Positions 1 through 12,251 of a DNA stretch of 64,000 nt are shown here, piece after piece. The stretch spans positions 248,001-312,000 of the forward strand of contig VJWM01000108.1 of the NCBI GenBank assembly GCA_010909165.1, in the 5' to 3' direction. Position numbers and translations under genes: made by a program. Origin of the DNA: Anthoceros angustus (taxonomy: Eukaryota; Streptophyta; Anthocerotopsida; Anthocerotales; Anthocerotaceae). The notes under the pieces were generated by a model. The model made no database searches. It had not been told where the DNA came from and saw only the letters and a list, made by a program, of their open reading frames with translations. Position 1 is the first letter of the stretch. The number at the start of each line of letters is the position of its first letter.

Positions 1-990
1 AGTGCTTGGTCAGTTAAGCAAGGCGTCGCACCTCCGACCTTACGTCGTTGATGGGGAGCTTCAAATTTGAAGCGTTTGTTTTAGCTTTTGTTGTATATCT
101 TGTATAGGATATGGGCTAGGGGTAGGGCAGGGGGCTTCCCACTCTTTCCAGCTATGGTAATATGCATGCCGTCGTCCACTGCGGGATGTTCGTCTTCACC
201 TGTGATGAGGAAGCAGAAGCATGTGCAGGCAAAGGTTGTTCTTAACTGTAACGATTCGAGATGTCACGATGCGTTCAATTTTGGAACCACATTCTTCCCT
301 GTTCCTTGGACCAGTCCTCTAGATGTTGTCACTTTTCACCTTAAACAGCAGGCCTAGGCTAATGATACTCTCCACGCTTGAAATTGGCTCTTGACCACGC
401 TTTCACGAGGGTGATAGCATGCGTAGGTGCATAATCTGAAGCTGGCAAGTGTACATCTCCAGCCTTGTACGTGTTGTATTCTGTAGCATTTTGCATGTTG
501 TTGACGACTCCACGTCCTCACATGTTTGTCCCCCTTCCCAGGACATTTTGGGGCAGCATACATTTTGAACCAAGCCCCGTCCTCCTGACCTTTCCAGCCT
601 CACCCAATTGACGTATCTGCTGGAACCCTGATCTCCTGAGAACTTGCAGGAACGTGCGCGATACGTTTCTATTCTTCGGCCTCGCATCATCCAACAGCAA
701 TTTGACAAACAGAATGTCCTGTGAGTAAATGTTGTGGCACTACATGTAGTGGTGTGACCATTCCACGTGGATTTTCTGAACTTTGCCTGGTCAGTAAGGA
801 CTGGAACCAACAGACAGTTTGTGAGCATTCCATGCTCAACTCAGGCAGCTGTACAGCAACCAGCGCACAGGACGGATTCCTAACTCTTGGAGGGCATTGA
901 GAACCTGTTTGACTATTGTCTTTGCTGCACTTCTTGGGGACCTCAGACGAGGTGCTATGGACATATCAAAGGGGCAAAAGTTTTAGGAAA
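1..990. other. No gene recognised (left edge)
   Basis: Only short open frames without recognisable domains occur here. I see no splice-consistent gene model, RNA gene or clear repeat in this stretch. It directly precedes the first copy of a duplicated block. Confidence 0.4.
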
Positions 991-1519
991 GGATGAAACC
1001 AAAGAGAAAGCTTTCTTTGATTCTTTCACATTCGCAGGCAAGTTCGAATCAGCATGTGCTACGCACTCCACCTGCTGGTTGTGGCTGTGTCCACCATCGC
1101 AATCACAGTGCCGTTGTCGGCCAGAAGAGATTTGATTTGTAGGCCCTGATCCCAGCTGGAGACGAGGCGCGCGTGTTTGGAGTCGGCGTCTTCGGTTCCC
1201 TCTTTTGCAATCCAGTAGAAACCTAAACTCGCATTGTTGGCTGAGCTATTGTAGCAGGTAGGAACGGAAACAGCCTGTGCATTGGCTTCTGCAAGCTGGA
1301 AGGTGGGATGATCTGGTATGCCAAGACCAGAATAACCCAACATGCGCAGTTCATCCTGGATATGTCGGTCAAATGGGACCCAAAATGCATTGAGATTGAA
1401 GGGAGACGGTCCTTTAGTCATCATCTGATGCGGACAATTCTATCTACGGGATACTTCTTGAGTCCAGAAGCATCGTCTTCAAAGGATAAGCAGCAACGGA
1501 ATCAGGCTGCCAAGCCGAC
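991..1519. repeat. Direct repeat, copy 1 of a ~0.53 kb block
   Basis: This block is repeated at 2083-2634 in the same orientation with high identity and scattered indels. On the minus strand both copies carry the same open frame (copy 1: 1059-1424, about 121 aa), with shared motifs such as FYWIAKEGTEDADSKHAR and LLADNGTVIAM. I do not recognise this protein; the G-T-E-D-A-D and D-N-G-T-V-I-A pattern faintly recalls small secreted 3D-domain-like proteins, but that is a guess. No start-to-stop gene with promoter is evident, so it may be a fragment of a gene carried by a mobile element. Confidence 0.6.
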
Positions 1520-1600
1520 CAGTACCTTAAAAGTCTTGGTTTCGTCCAGAATCCCGCTGATGCAAATGTCTACCTCTAGCAGAAAGGATCACACTTCATA

Positions 1601-1750
1601 GTGCTCGCCCTGTACGTAGATGATGCGATCTTAGTCTCAAATGATGATCAGCTTCTAGAATATGTTGAAAGCATGTTACGTCAGGGGTTTGACATGAAGG
1701 ATATAGGAGAACTTACCTTTGTTCTAGGTGTTCACACTCGTCACATGGAC
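1601..1750 (+). pseudogene. Ty1/copia reverse transcriptase fragment
   Basis: The frame encodes the copia RT catalytic box LALYVDDAILVSND followed by the typical continuation FDMKDIGELTFVLGV. YVDD holds two of the catalytic aspartates. The fragment is only about 50 residues long, has no LTR, gag or integrase directly attached, and soon degenerates. It lies between the two copies of the direct repeat. It cannot be the missing RT of the copia element at 2792-6707, because it lies outside that element's 5' LTR. Confidence 0.75.
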
Positions 1751-2082
1751 ACAGCTATGTTTTTTTTCAATCGCCTCCTCAGCTTGCGCGTTCCATCGGC
1801 TTGAAGCACGAAGGCTGCTTATCTGAAGCTTGGGGCCTGCTTACAGTCAATCCCTAACCATGCAAGGTTAAGGGGGTGTGTCAGGAGATTGTTAACCTAG
1901 CCTAGTTAGGTGTCTGATGTGAAACGACGTACACACACACTTCTGCTCATAACGTTTTCCTAAACCCTGAACCAAACATTCTCTTCTGAACTCGCTCTTG
2001 TGCTCGTGTGTTCTTGAGCACCTTGCTCTTCATGTCTTCCTGCACTCAGCGTGAAGCATGTGCTCAGCTCTAAATCGTAAGA

Positions 2083-2634
2083 GGATGAAACCAAAGAGAA
2101 ATCTTTCTTTGATTCTTTCACATTCGCAGGCAAGGTCGAATCAGCATGTGATGCGCACTCCACCTACTGGTTATAGCTTTGTCCACCATCGCAATCACAG
2201 TGCCGTTGTCGGCCAGAAGAGATTTGATTTGTAGGCCCTGATCCCAGCTGGAGACGAGGCGCGCGTGTTTGGAGTCGGCGTCTTCGGTTCCCTCTTTTGC
2301 AATCCAGTAGAAACCTAAAGTCGCATTGTTGGCTGAGCTATTGTAGCAGGTAGAAACCGAAACAGCCTGTGCATTGGCTTCTGCAAGCTGGAAGGTGGGA
2401 TGATCCGGTATGCCAACCAGAATAACCCAACATGGCATGTTGGGTTATCTTTCGACGGGGGTCATCCTGGATGTCAGTCAAATGGCACTCTCAGGAACCC
2501 AAAATGCTTCGAGATTGAAGGAAGACGGTCCTTTAGTCATCATCTGATGCGGACAGTTCTACAGGAGACTTCGTGAGTCCAGAAGCATCGTCTTCAAAGG
2601 ATAAGCAGCAGCGGAATGAGGCTGCCAAGCCGAC
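2083..2634. repeat. Direct repeat, copy 2 of the ~0.53 kb block
   Basis: Second copy of the block at 991-1519, starting and ending at the same positions of the unit. It differs by point changes and small indels. It contains an inverted duplication at 2422-2448 that is absent from copy 1. The unknown minus-strand frame is present again (2118-2438) and is interrupted by that inverted segment. Confidence 0.6.
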
Positions 2635-2791
2635 TTTCCGAGCAGCGGTAGAATGTATGTACACTATATATATATTTATGTGAAACAAAGACTGAGACCT
2701 GTGCAAGTGAGCAGGACAGACTGCTCGATGCTCATGATTAACACGCTTGACAAGCTACTGCTCGTCAGAACTGGGGGCAGGCACCAGTTCC

Positions 2792-2985
2792 TGTTAGAAA
2801 TCTATAGGATTGGTGCAACACATCACATATTAGAGTTATGAGTATAAGTCCTAGAAGTATATAGGATTATCCCAGGAGCGAGATAGGATTTCATACTATC
2901 GAGAGTATGACAAGGCCAAAGGCTATATATGTATGCATAGCACACCATTTCTAATGTAATCGAACTGGAATTACTGCTTTCTAAC
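2792..2985 (+). repeat. 5' LTR of the copia element
   Basis: This 194-bp LTR has inverted ends TGTTAG...CTAACA. It is nearly identical to the copy at 6516-6707, with a handful of substitutions and 1-3 bp indels, so the insertion is fairly young but not brand new. A TATA-like tract (GGCTATATATG) lies inside and probably served the element's promoter. Confidence 0.92.
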
Positions 2986-3000
2986 ATGGTATCGAGCATG
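2986..3000 (+). promoter_or_regulatory. Retrotransposon primer-binding site
   Basis: The sequence TGGTATCGAGCATGG begins immediately after the 5' LTR. It matches the usual copia PBS (TGGTATCAGAGC) with a small lesion, indicating initiator tRNA-Met as the ancestral primer. Confidence 0.75.
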
Positions 3001-3167
3001 GTTCAGGAGATGCGTAAAGTACTCTGCACCACCCTGTGTGGGACTCTTGCCACTTATCTTCTATTGCATTGTTTGTAGTTATGCACTAAGTGTCCGTGAA
3101 AGCTCGCTTGCAATTTTGTGAAGCTTGGTAGTAGTTTTGGTGCGAGGAACTTTTGTCTTGTCTTTGC

Positions 3168-6100
3168 ATAGCTTTCGAGGTGTGCATATGGAGACTACGT
3201 CAAGTGGAGAAGTTTGATGTGAACTTCACATTATGGAAGTTGAAGCTAAAATCTCTTCTCATTGACAGAGGATTGTGGAAGTTTGTGGAAAATGGACTTC
3301 CGGATGGCGCTCGAAAAGGATATAGACAAGGATGCGAAAGCCTTGGCTAATATTATCTGAATGTGTCGATGACATTCTCTCACAATTGAGCGAGTGTGTC
3401 TCTTCGCAGGATGCATGGAAAATTCTTTGCACAACGATGAGAAGAAGAGCATTGTGAGCGAAATGTCACCGGAAAGTCAATTCTCCAACTTCAAGATGGT
3501 TGAGGCGACACTGCTCAACAACATGTCAACAAGTTGAAAAGCTTGGTTGATCAAATGAGGGAGGCAGATCAAACCTTGGAGGGTAAGGTGATCACCGTGC
3601 CGAGTAGTTTGCCACCATCATGTAGGCAATTTTTATTGTCTTATAGGGCATCCGTAGCGATGCGTCAAGTGACAATCAACCAACCTTTGATGAGGTGGTT
3701 AGATTACTCCTACAAGAGGAGCTTGATGGTTCTTTCCGGACACGGCAACGAAGGCTTGGCACTCTTCTCCAAGAAGAGCACATCACGGTGGAAGACCTCG
3801 CAAGCCAAGTCTCTAGAAGGGACAAAGGATACAGATGCAAAGAGAAAGGTGAAAGGCTTTTGTTATCTGAAGCCCAATCACCACGCAAAGGATCAGAAAT
3901 AAGATTGGAGACTTGAAGAAGGGAAATCATCCCAAGCTAATCAAGTCGTGAGAAGGACCAAGAACACATCTTCGCGTGCTTCACCGAAAGAGATCAAGCG
4001 ACTTCATCAAAGAAGGATGAGAGTTTGTACCTTGACTCGTGCATCCCAAAGATTTCGCTTATAACCTTCCTTGGTTCTCAAGCTACGAGGTATTGCGGAG
4101 GGGCATACGGTGGCGCTTGGTGACAATAGGTCACATGACATCAAGGAAGAGGAGTGTTACGAGTCCATCTTCCGGAGGACATGTATTAAGGACGTGCATC
4201 ATGTGCCTCATCTTGCGAGGAATCTTCTTCGCAAAAATTGCCGGCGCAGTCATGAGGTTGTGTTCAATTCCAAAAGGATTTCGGATCCAACTGAAAGTAC
4301 CGAGTTATCGAATGCTAAAGTGATTGCTAGGCGTCCGAGTAGGAAATTTGTACAAGTTGTGTGCTTCGGAAGGCAAGCTTGCACCTTTATGGACGATTCG
4401 CAAAATAGCATTGGATCTATTGATTTATGGCATCAACGCCTAGGGCACATTGGTGTGGACAATATCAGTTGATGAAGAACCAACATATGGTTACAGCTTG
4501 GATTTGAAGAAGTGGGTGAGCGCAATTATGCCAAGGGTGCATAATGGAAAGCTACACCGAACTAAGTTCCCAAAGATTGCACACGAGCAAAGATGGCGCT
4601 AGAGTTGGTACACACGGATGTGTGTGGTCCAATGAAAATCCACTCATGGCGGAGCCCGCTACATTCGGTGTTTGTGGATGATTTCACTAGGAAGACTGGA
4701 CATATCTTATGAAGGAGAAATCCTGTATTTACACTCTTCAAGGAATGGAAAGCCATGGTGGAGAACGAAGTGGACAACGTCAAGACTTTGCGTAGTGACA
4801 ACGGAGGTGAATACATCTCCACGACTTCCAACGCTTTTGCAAGGAGCATGGAATTGGAAGGCAACTAACCATCCCTCACACACCGGAGCAAAATGGAGTG
4901 GCGGAGCAAACTTAGAGTCCGTGGAGGCTAAATGCATGTTACATCATAGTGGCTTGGAAGTACGTTTTGGGGTGAGGTCATGTTACAAGAACCTATGTTT
5001 TGAATCGAGTTCCAACCAAAGCTATTGTTGGAATGACCGAGGAAGCGTGGTCTCAAGGCCAAGCCCGACATAAGCCATTTGAGGATCTTTGGTTCTGGTT
5101 TATGCTCACGTTCAAGCAAACCCGAACAAAATGGGATCCAAAAGGCGTGAAGTGCCTTATGCTTGGATACTCTCGAGATTAAGGGCTACGGTTGTATGAT
5201 CTTTCAAGGAAGAAGATCATTTTAGTGGACGTTGTATTTAATGAGGTTGTGGAACCCATCAAAGGAGTGGGAGCTCCAACCCCAGCGGTTATCATGAAGG
5301 ATCCGACGGCGTATGTTGACGACCCTGATGAGGATTCTGACTATGATGACACTCTTGAGCAACCTGCTCCTGAGCTCAAAGAACCTTCTCAACAATGCGA
5401 CATAGAGGGGGGAGAAAGGGAAATTCCTGATGTCGCGGTTGGAGAAGTAGATGAAGATCAAAGCATTGTCGTAATTGACGAAGAAGAGGAAGCTCGAAGT
5501 ATTCGAGAGAGACAACCAATCTTGAGAAGATCAACGAGACAATGGAAACCTTCGCAGAAGATCTTGGAATCCATGAATGCGTGTGTGTATGAGGAGGCAT
5601 GGTTGGCAGATGCCGGCGAACCACAAAGCCTAAGGAAGCATTGGAAGGACCAAAGGCAAAGGAGTGGAAAGAAGTGTGACAGTGAGTATAACTCTTCTCA
5701 AGAACAAAACTTGGGCAATCACTCCTCTACCTCACGGAAGGAAGAGCATAGGATCAAAGTGGACATTCAAGATTAAGCGCAAGGCTGACGGAAGCATGAG
5801 CCCTACAACTGAAAAGGAGAAAGAGAAGATAGATAAGACTCTCTATCAACGTGCCGTTGGCTGTCTTACATATTTGGCAACAGGGACAAGGCCCGACATT
5901 GCAGAGGCAGTGGGAGTTGTGAGTCGATTCTTGGCCAACCCTGGACAACAGCATTATCAAGCAGTCAAGAGGATATTCAGATACTTGCGCGGCACAAAAC
6001 ATTGGAAGTTGCAATACCAAAGGATCGACATGAAGACGCCTGTGGTTGGATTTTGTGATTGATTGTGGAGATGTCGATGGCAAGTCTACCACATGTGATA

Positions 6101-6340
6101 TGTATTTATGCTATTTGGGGAGCCATTTCATGGAGTAGTAGGCGCCACCATCGTGGCTTTGTCCTCTACAGGAGCGGAGTACATGGCAATATCTGCTGCA
6201 ACAATGGAAGCAATATGGCTACGACGATTGCTCAAGAAATGGGATTTAAGGTAAGGGTGCAACAACCATCTTCAACGACAATCAAGGTTGCATTTACTTA
6301 GGAAAGAATGCTACTTTTCACGCAAGGACGAAACACATTG
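3168..6340 (+). pseudogene. Degenerate copia gag-pol
   Basis: Gag begins near 3190 with the copia signature LWKLKLKSLLIDRGLWKFVE. The GAG-pre-integrase motif DLWHQRLGHIGVDNIS is at about 4420-4470, and integrase core pieces (HTDVCGPMKIHS) follow near 4610. The integrase C-terminus (YDLSRKKIILVDVVFNE) is at about 5190-5245, and an acidic linker follows. RT starts at about 5705 (KTWAITPLPHGRKSIGSKW), but after KRKADGSMSP the sequence jumps straight to the region after the RT core (YQRAVGCLTYLATGTRPDIA, 5845-5905). The whole YVDD-containing palm is therefore missing. RNase H remnants (EYMAISAATMEAIW) are near 6178-6220. Many frameshifts and stops separate these blocks. Confidence 0.88.
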
Positions 6341-6515
6341 AAGTAAAGCATCACTTCATTAGAGAGAAAGTTCAATCCAAGGAGATAGAGCTAGCGTATT
6401 GTCCCACTGCGGCCATGCCTGCAGATGTTTTGACCAAAGGATTGACTTTAGAGAAGCACGTTAAGTTTAGCAAGATGTTAGGCTTAAAAGAGTAGCACGA
6501 TGTGTTGAGTGGGAG

Positions 6516-6707
6516 TGTTAGAAATCTATAGGATTGGTGCAACACATCACATATTAGAGTTATGAGTATAAGTCCTAGAAGTATATAGGATTATCCCAGA
6601 GCGAGATAGGGTTTCATACTATCGAGAGTATGACAAGGCCAAAGGCTATATATGTATGCATAGCACACCATTTCTAATGTACCGAACTGGAATTCGCTTT
6701 TCTAACT
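6516..6707 (+). repeat. 3' LTR of the copia element
   Basis: This is the 192-bp partner of the LTR at 2792-2985. It starts TGTTAGAAATC right after the purine tract at 6507-6515 and ends TTCTAACT, with the terminal A of the 5' copy changed to T. The flank then reads GCTCC, the presumed degenerate target duplication. Confidence 0.92.
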
Positions 6708-6712
6708 GCTCC

Positions 6713-9179
6713 ATCGTGCTCGCAGTGCACACACACCGGCCGCCGACTCGTAATCTAGTCCGAGACCGCCAGATCACGCGACTTTGTGAGACTTCGTGAG
6801 CTGAGATCTTGACTGCCAGTCGACGGAGACAAAATAAGTCTAAAGAAGGTGTAGTCAAGTCTACCAAAGCTCGAGTCTACAAAGCGTATGTGGATACCTG
6901 ATCCTGTCCAGAGATCTGCAAGCTCGGTACGCAGGGAAAAACTCTGGAGGGTGCCTTAGAGGATTTACGGAACTGGCTAGTTGTGAAGAGACTGTATGAT
7001 TTAAGACGGAAGAGAGAATCGAACAAAGACAGGTAGGTCTTCAATGGACCGTGAGTCACTATGAAGGCATCCAACTTAACAGGGAGTGGGAAGGGATTGT
7101 ATTTACGAACTACGGCTTCTAGAGTTGCAGCGATCTGCTGAAGTACCTGTGGACCACAAGAGATTAATGGCGAGCATTGCTAAGCGACAAATGCTCCGTA
7201 ATCCTTGGAATCAGGACTTGTTCAATGGCGAGAAGCACCGCACCACGCATTTCGCTTGTGGAACCGAACGCCTCAGCCGGGTCATGATCCGGACAAGTTG
7301 GGGAGTAAATCCGCCATAGTCGGTATGAAGCTTCTTCACCTTCGATGAAGCTCTCTCAAAGCCGAGATTGGAAAGAATATCCTTAGCACGTCCATCTCAT
7401 GTTCGGAATGAAAACCATCATGGGGTTTTCTTTAACATCACAATTCCACATCCCGCATCATCTCAATCCAAATGCGGTCATGTATCCTCAACGCTAGCAT
7501 TAAACTCTAGTCGTCATCCCGTCCATGTCAAGGAGAGTAGTTCGGCAATGGCCGATGCTTTCATTGGCTTGAATCTGAACGATGCCAAATGTGGAGCCTG
7601 GATGCTCCGGAGATCGTGGTCGGTCGCAGGAAGCGTGAGTCACGGATTGACAGCACATGTGACCAAACTCTAGCTAGGCGACCTTATGAAAAGCACAAAA
7701 AACATTTAATACATATTCGCACGACTAAGGGAACTTCATCCCATTAGCTCCACTTTGAGCCGCCAAAACCGCCATCACTAAAACGCAGCTTACAACATAA
7801 GTTGCACCGTGAGATCTATATCCCCGCCTCCCGACACCGGCTCGATAATGTGCTCCAAGCCAAGTGCTCGATCGAGATGAGCGCGGTGACCCGGCCAGAA
7901 GACTCGCAATCCAGTACGCTTTTGTACACACAAAAACAGGTGTACGATCCAATCCTCATCAACCTCCGAATCGCACAAGACATGAAGGAAGTATGATACC
8001 ACCGCTTATCACCTTCGATGCCAAGATCCTTTCCACCACCTCCGCAACACCCTCTCCATCAGCTGCGGGCGCACATCTTCCATGCTCCCGAATTTGTTAG
8101 TATTGGCTCTGCTCAAACCCAGAGAAAACAATCGCACATATGTCCTTTGAATGGTTCCTCGCACATAGGTCCTTTGAATGGTCCTTTGAAAGGTACTTTT
8201 ACAATGATTGTTGTTTTACAACAATATTTTTCCAACAACCAATGCGCTTCTTACATCGGGACCTCTTTAGCAGTGGCTTGAATTTTTTAATATTCTAATT
8301 TCCTGGCAGAGGGATTTAACAATGGCTTGAATTTTTAATATTCTAATTTCCCCGCAGAGGGATGGACAACGATTTCTCTAGGTTCGTAAAGACCTGCGCA
8401 AGGCTTATCATGGGTTTGACCTCCCCTTTCTTGTATTGTTGCTTTCTTCCGGCAAAGGACATTGGCTAACGGTGGCATTCTTGGTGGTAAATAGACTTTT
8501 TCACATCCTGACCACGAAGTTCTACAGGCCTTCTAGTTAGTCCCCTGGCATGGTGCCCTTCGTTGGGTTTTTCCCCTCACATCGGATGATGTGGATGAGC
8601 AGTTGTAAGCAATAGAGTGTCCGATGTGATGTCTGCTTGTTCCACCAAAGGACTCACGAAGGGAATTGATATCTATATGCCGAAGGATTCTGACACGTAC
8701 CTACACAGATAGCAACCTTCTCACAGCCCCCGTCTCAAAATCTTCCATGCTCCCGAATTGTCAGCATTGGCCTCCCCTGAAAGCCAGAGAAAACGACGGA
8801 CGTAATTGCTTCGGAGGAAGGTAGGGTTTCTGTTAGGTCTACCACGGGATGCACATCCGAATGGACACAACTTCATGAGAAAGTGGCTGCACTGGAAGTC
8901 TGTCTGTATTCAGTTGCAACGTGCGATCCTAACCACAACCAACAGGAATTGGGCAGTTATCCTGTCTACAACTTCATCACTGAAGAGATGGGCAACCACT
9001 GCATCAGCAGCTGTATGTACTACGAGAGCTATCTTGACATCACATGGTGGAATCGGCAGCCAGTCTGCGTGATTGAATGTGGCATTGCTTTCTAAAGCCA
9101 TGGCGCACACAGGGTTGTAGGATGACTGCTGAGAGGCCAACAGCGTCAGGAAAACTGTACACGGTAGAGACCTACCTTT
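6713..9179. other. No gene recognised; short local tandem repeat
   Basis: Open frames here are short and show no domain I recognise. The only clear structure is an imperfect tandem repeat of about 40 bp at 8274-8314 and 8323-8362 (GGCTTGAATTTTTAATATTC...). The stretch lies between the copia element and the 3' end of the aldo-keto reductase gene. Confidence 0.4.
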
Positions 9180-10612
<1,433 letters not shown>

Positions 10613-10880
10613 GGCCGCTCTTCGAAAGCTGCTCACTGAAAGCTTGCAAGCGTGAAAAGAGCTTGGAAACGGAGGGACTGGCTCCAGCTTGCTTTTTATG
10701 AGAGACAGACAGCTGCTGACGGAATCACTTCAGTTCCCCGTCTGGTCCAGTCGAGTTCCGGATTGATAACAGATACAGGTCGTGGTCGAGACGGGGTAGG
10801 CATGGCCGCCCAGCATCCTGGCAGCGCAGGCTTCCGAGCAGTTTCTTGCAAAGCAACGATTCTCGAAAGCACGATGTGTA

Positions 10881-10946
10881 AGAGATGGGATCGAGATGGG
10901 ATCGAGATGGGATCGAGATGGGATCGAGATGGGATCGAGATGGGAT
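10881..10946 (+). repeat. 11-bp minisatellite
   Basis: About six perfect copies of the 11-bp unit GGGATCGAGAT lie 270 bp upstream of the aldo-keto reductase start codon. Perfect copies point to recent slippage or expansion. There is no sign that it is coding. Confidence 0.9.
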
Positions 10947-11295
10947 GAACCCATCAACTGTAGCACAGTTTGGGGAGACCCTGAGGTCCCGAGGGGCATC
11001 TAGCATAGGACAGCTTGGGGGAGACCCTGAGAATCACACTAAGGTGGAGGAGCTATGCTCTGGACCAAGCTTGTAGGGAGGTGAAGGGCCAATGCACAAT
11101 GTTATGCTGATCGTTTGTGACCATCGCAAATTTGCAGATAATGTGGTGTAAATTTGTTGAAAGCGTTGATAGACATGTCTCATGTTCTCAGGTGCAACTG
11201 CGTAAACACTTTGCCGAGGAGGAAAAAGAAGAGGAAGAGGAAGAGGAGGAGTGACGTGGGAAAATTGGTGGGTGGTGGAGGATGATATCAGCATG

Positions 11296-11778
11296 TCAGG
11301 AGGCGCAGTACTTGGTGACTGCTTTAGTGCCCTCGGAGATGGCGTGGTTGGCCAGCTCTCCAGGCAGCACCAGGCGGACAGCAGTCTGCACCTCTCTCGA
11401 CTTCAGAGTGGTTTTCTTGCTGTAGTTGGCCAGCTTGCCGGCCTCGGACGCCAGCTTCTCGAAGATGTCGTGGATGAAGGAGTTCATGATGCCCATGGCG
11501 CGGGAGCTGATGCCGATCTGCGGGTGCACCTGCTTGAGCACGCGGAAGATGTACACCCGGTAGCTCTCCGAGTGCTGCTTCTTGCCTCTCAGCGCGGCGA
11601 AGGCAGTGGGCCGCCCTCTGCCTCGGCCTCTGGAGCCGCTTCCCGCCTCCCCGCCGCTGCCCTGGCGCGGCGCCCTGGATTTCTTGCCCGAGCTGCTGTG
11701 CCGCCTCTTCTGCGCCGGCCGCCGTGGAAGCAGCGGGCTCTTGCGTGCCCTCGCCCGCGTTCTCCCCTTCGGAGCCAT
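11296..11778 (-). CDS. Histone H2B variant with Arg-rich, AT-hook-like tail
   Basis: A single exon encodes 160 residues with ATG at 11778. The histone fold (from about residue 67, [18 protein letters not shown]) is a clear H2B core: [52 protein letters not shown] and the C-terminal AVTKYCAS with the conserved ubiquitylatable Lys. The N-terminal tail is unusual. Residues 1-66 contain about 15 Arg against 6 Lys, an SP dipeptide (RKSPLLP), a triple Ser, and SRGRGRGRP, which resembles an AT-hook. Canonical plant H2B tails are Lys/Ala/Pro-rich instead. A Cys near the C-terminus is also atypical. Such features recall sperm- or gamete-type H2B variants; that role is inference. It is head-to-head with the small gene at 12252. 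Confidence 0.93.
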   Translation of the reverse strand: MAPKGRTRARARKSPLLPRRPAQKRRHSSSGKKSRAPRQGSGGEAGSGSRGRGRGRPTAFAALRGKKQHSESYRVYIFRVLKQVHPQIGISSRAMGIMNSFIHDIFEKLASEAGKLANYSKKTTLKSREVQTAVRLVLPGELANHAISEGTKAVTKYCAS

Positions 11779-12149
11779 CGCCGGCGGCAAGGTAAGCTCA
11801 GCGGATTCTCTTCCTTCTCGTGGAAGATTTATCCACAGGATCAGTTCGGGTCCTCAGGAAAGGATGCAGTGCACGCAGGGACTGACTGGCGACCGGGGGG
11901 GGGAACAGGAGATTGTAGAATGCTGGCCTCTCTAAGCGGGAAAGAATTCTGGATGGCTGAAGGAGAGCGGAAGGGGGAGACGGCGGAGGAGGAGATGGCG
12001 AGGGAGTGACAAGTCGGCGGGCTGGAGATCACAATCATCAAAGGCAGAACTGTGAGGAGGAGAAGCGGGGGCGAGAGAGGCGGGGGCAAGCAGAGAAGTT
12101 GCAACTACTTATACTTCCGTGCTCCGGCCAATCAGCGGCGAGAGTATGG
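11779..12149. promoter_or_regulatory. Divergent intergenic promoter region H2B / small gene
   Basis: About 370 bp (to the first in-frame ATG at 12150) or 473 bp (to 12252) separates the H2B start codon from the gene on the other strand. A CCAAT box (GGCCAATCAG) is near 12125. An imperfect CACTTCGC triplication at 12166-12190 lies in the 5' part of the plus-strand transcript. Individual elements are not assigned with confidence. Confidence 0.4.
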
Positions 12150-12251
12150 ATGCCTGACATGGCACCACTTCGCCACTTCGCCACTTCGCGCTGCGATGTC
12201 CTGAGGTCTTCCGCGTCGGATGCGCCTCCTCCTGCCTGCGGCAAAGCCGCG

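Larger units (their letters stand above)
2792..6707 (+). mobile_element. Ty1/copia LTR retrotransposon, internally deleted
   Basis: The element is bounded by two LTRs of about 193 bp that begin TGTTAGAAATC and end TTCTAAC(A/T). Directly after the 5' LTR is a primer-binding site resembling TGGTATCAGAGC, as expected for initiator tRNA-Met priming. A purine tract (GAGTGGGAG) precedes the 3' LTR. Flanking bases GTTCC (2787-2791) and GCTCC (6708-6712) look like a 5-bp target duplication with one mismatch. The order gag, integrase, RT start, RNase H is that of copia. All reading frames are broken and the RT core is deleted, so the copy cannot be autonomous. At about 3.9 kb it is shorter than typical 4.5-5.5 kb copia elements, which fits the deletion. 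Confidence 0.9.
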
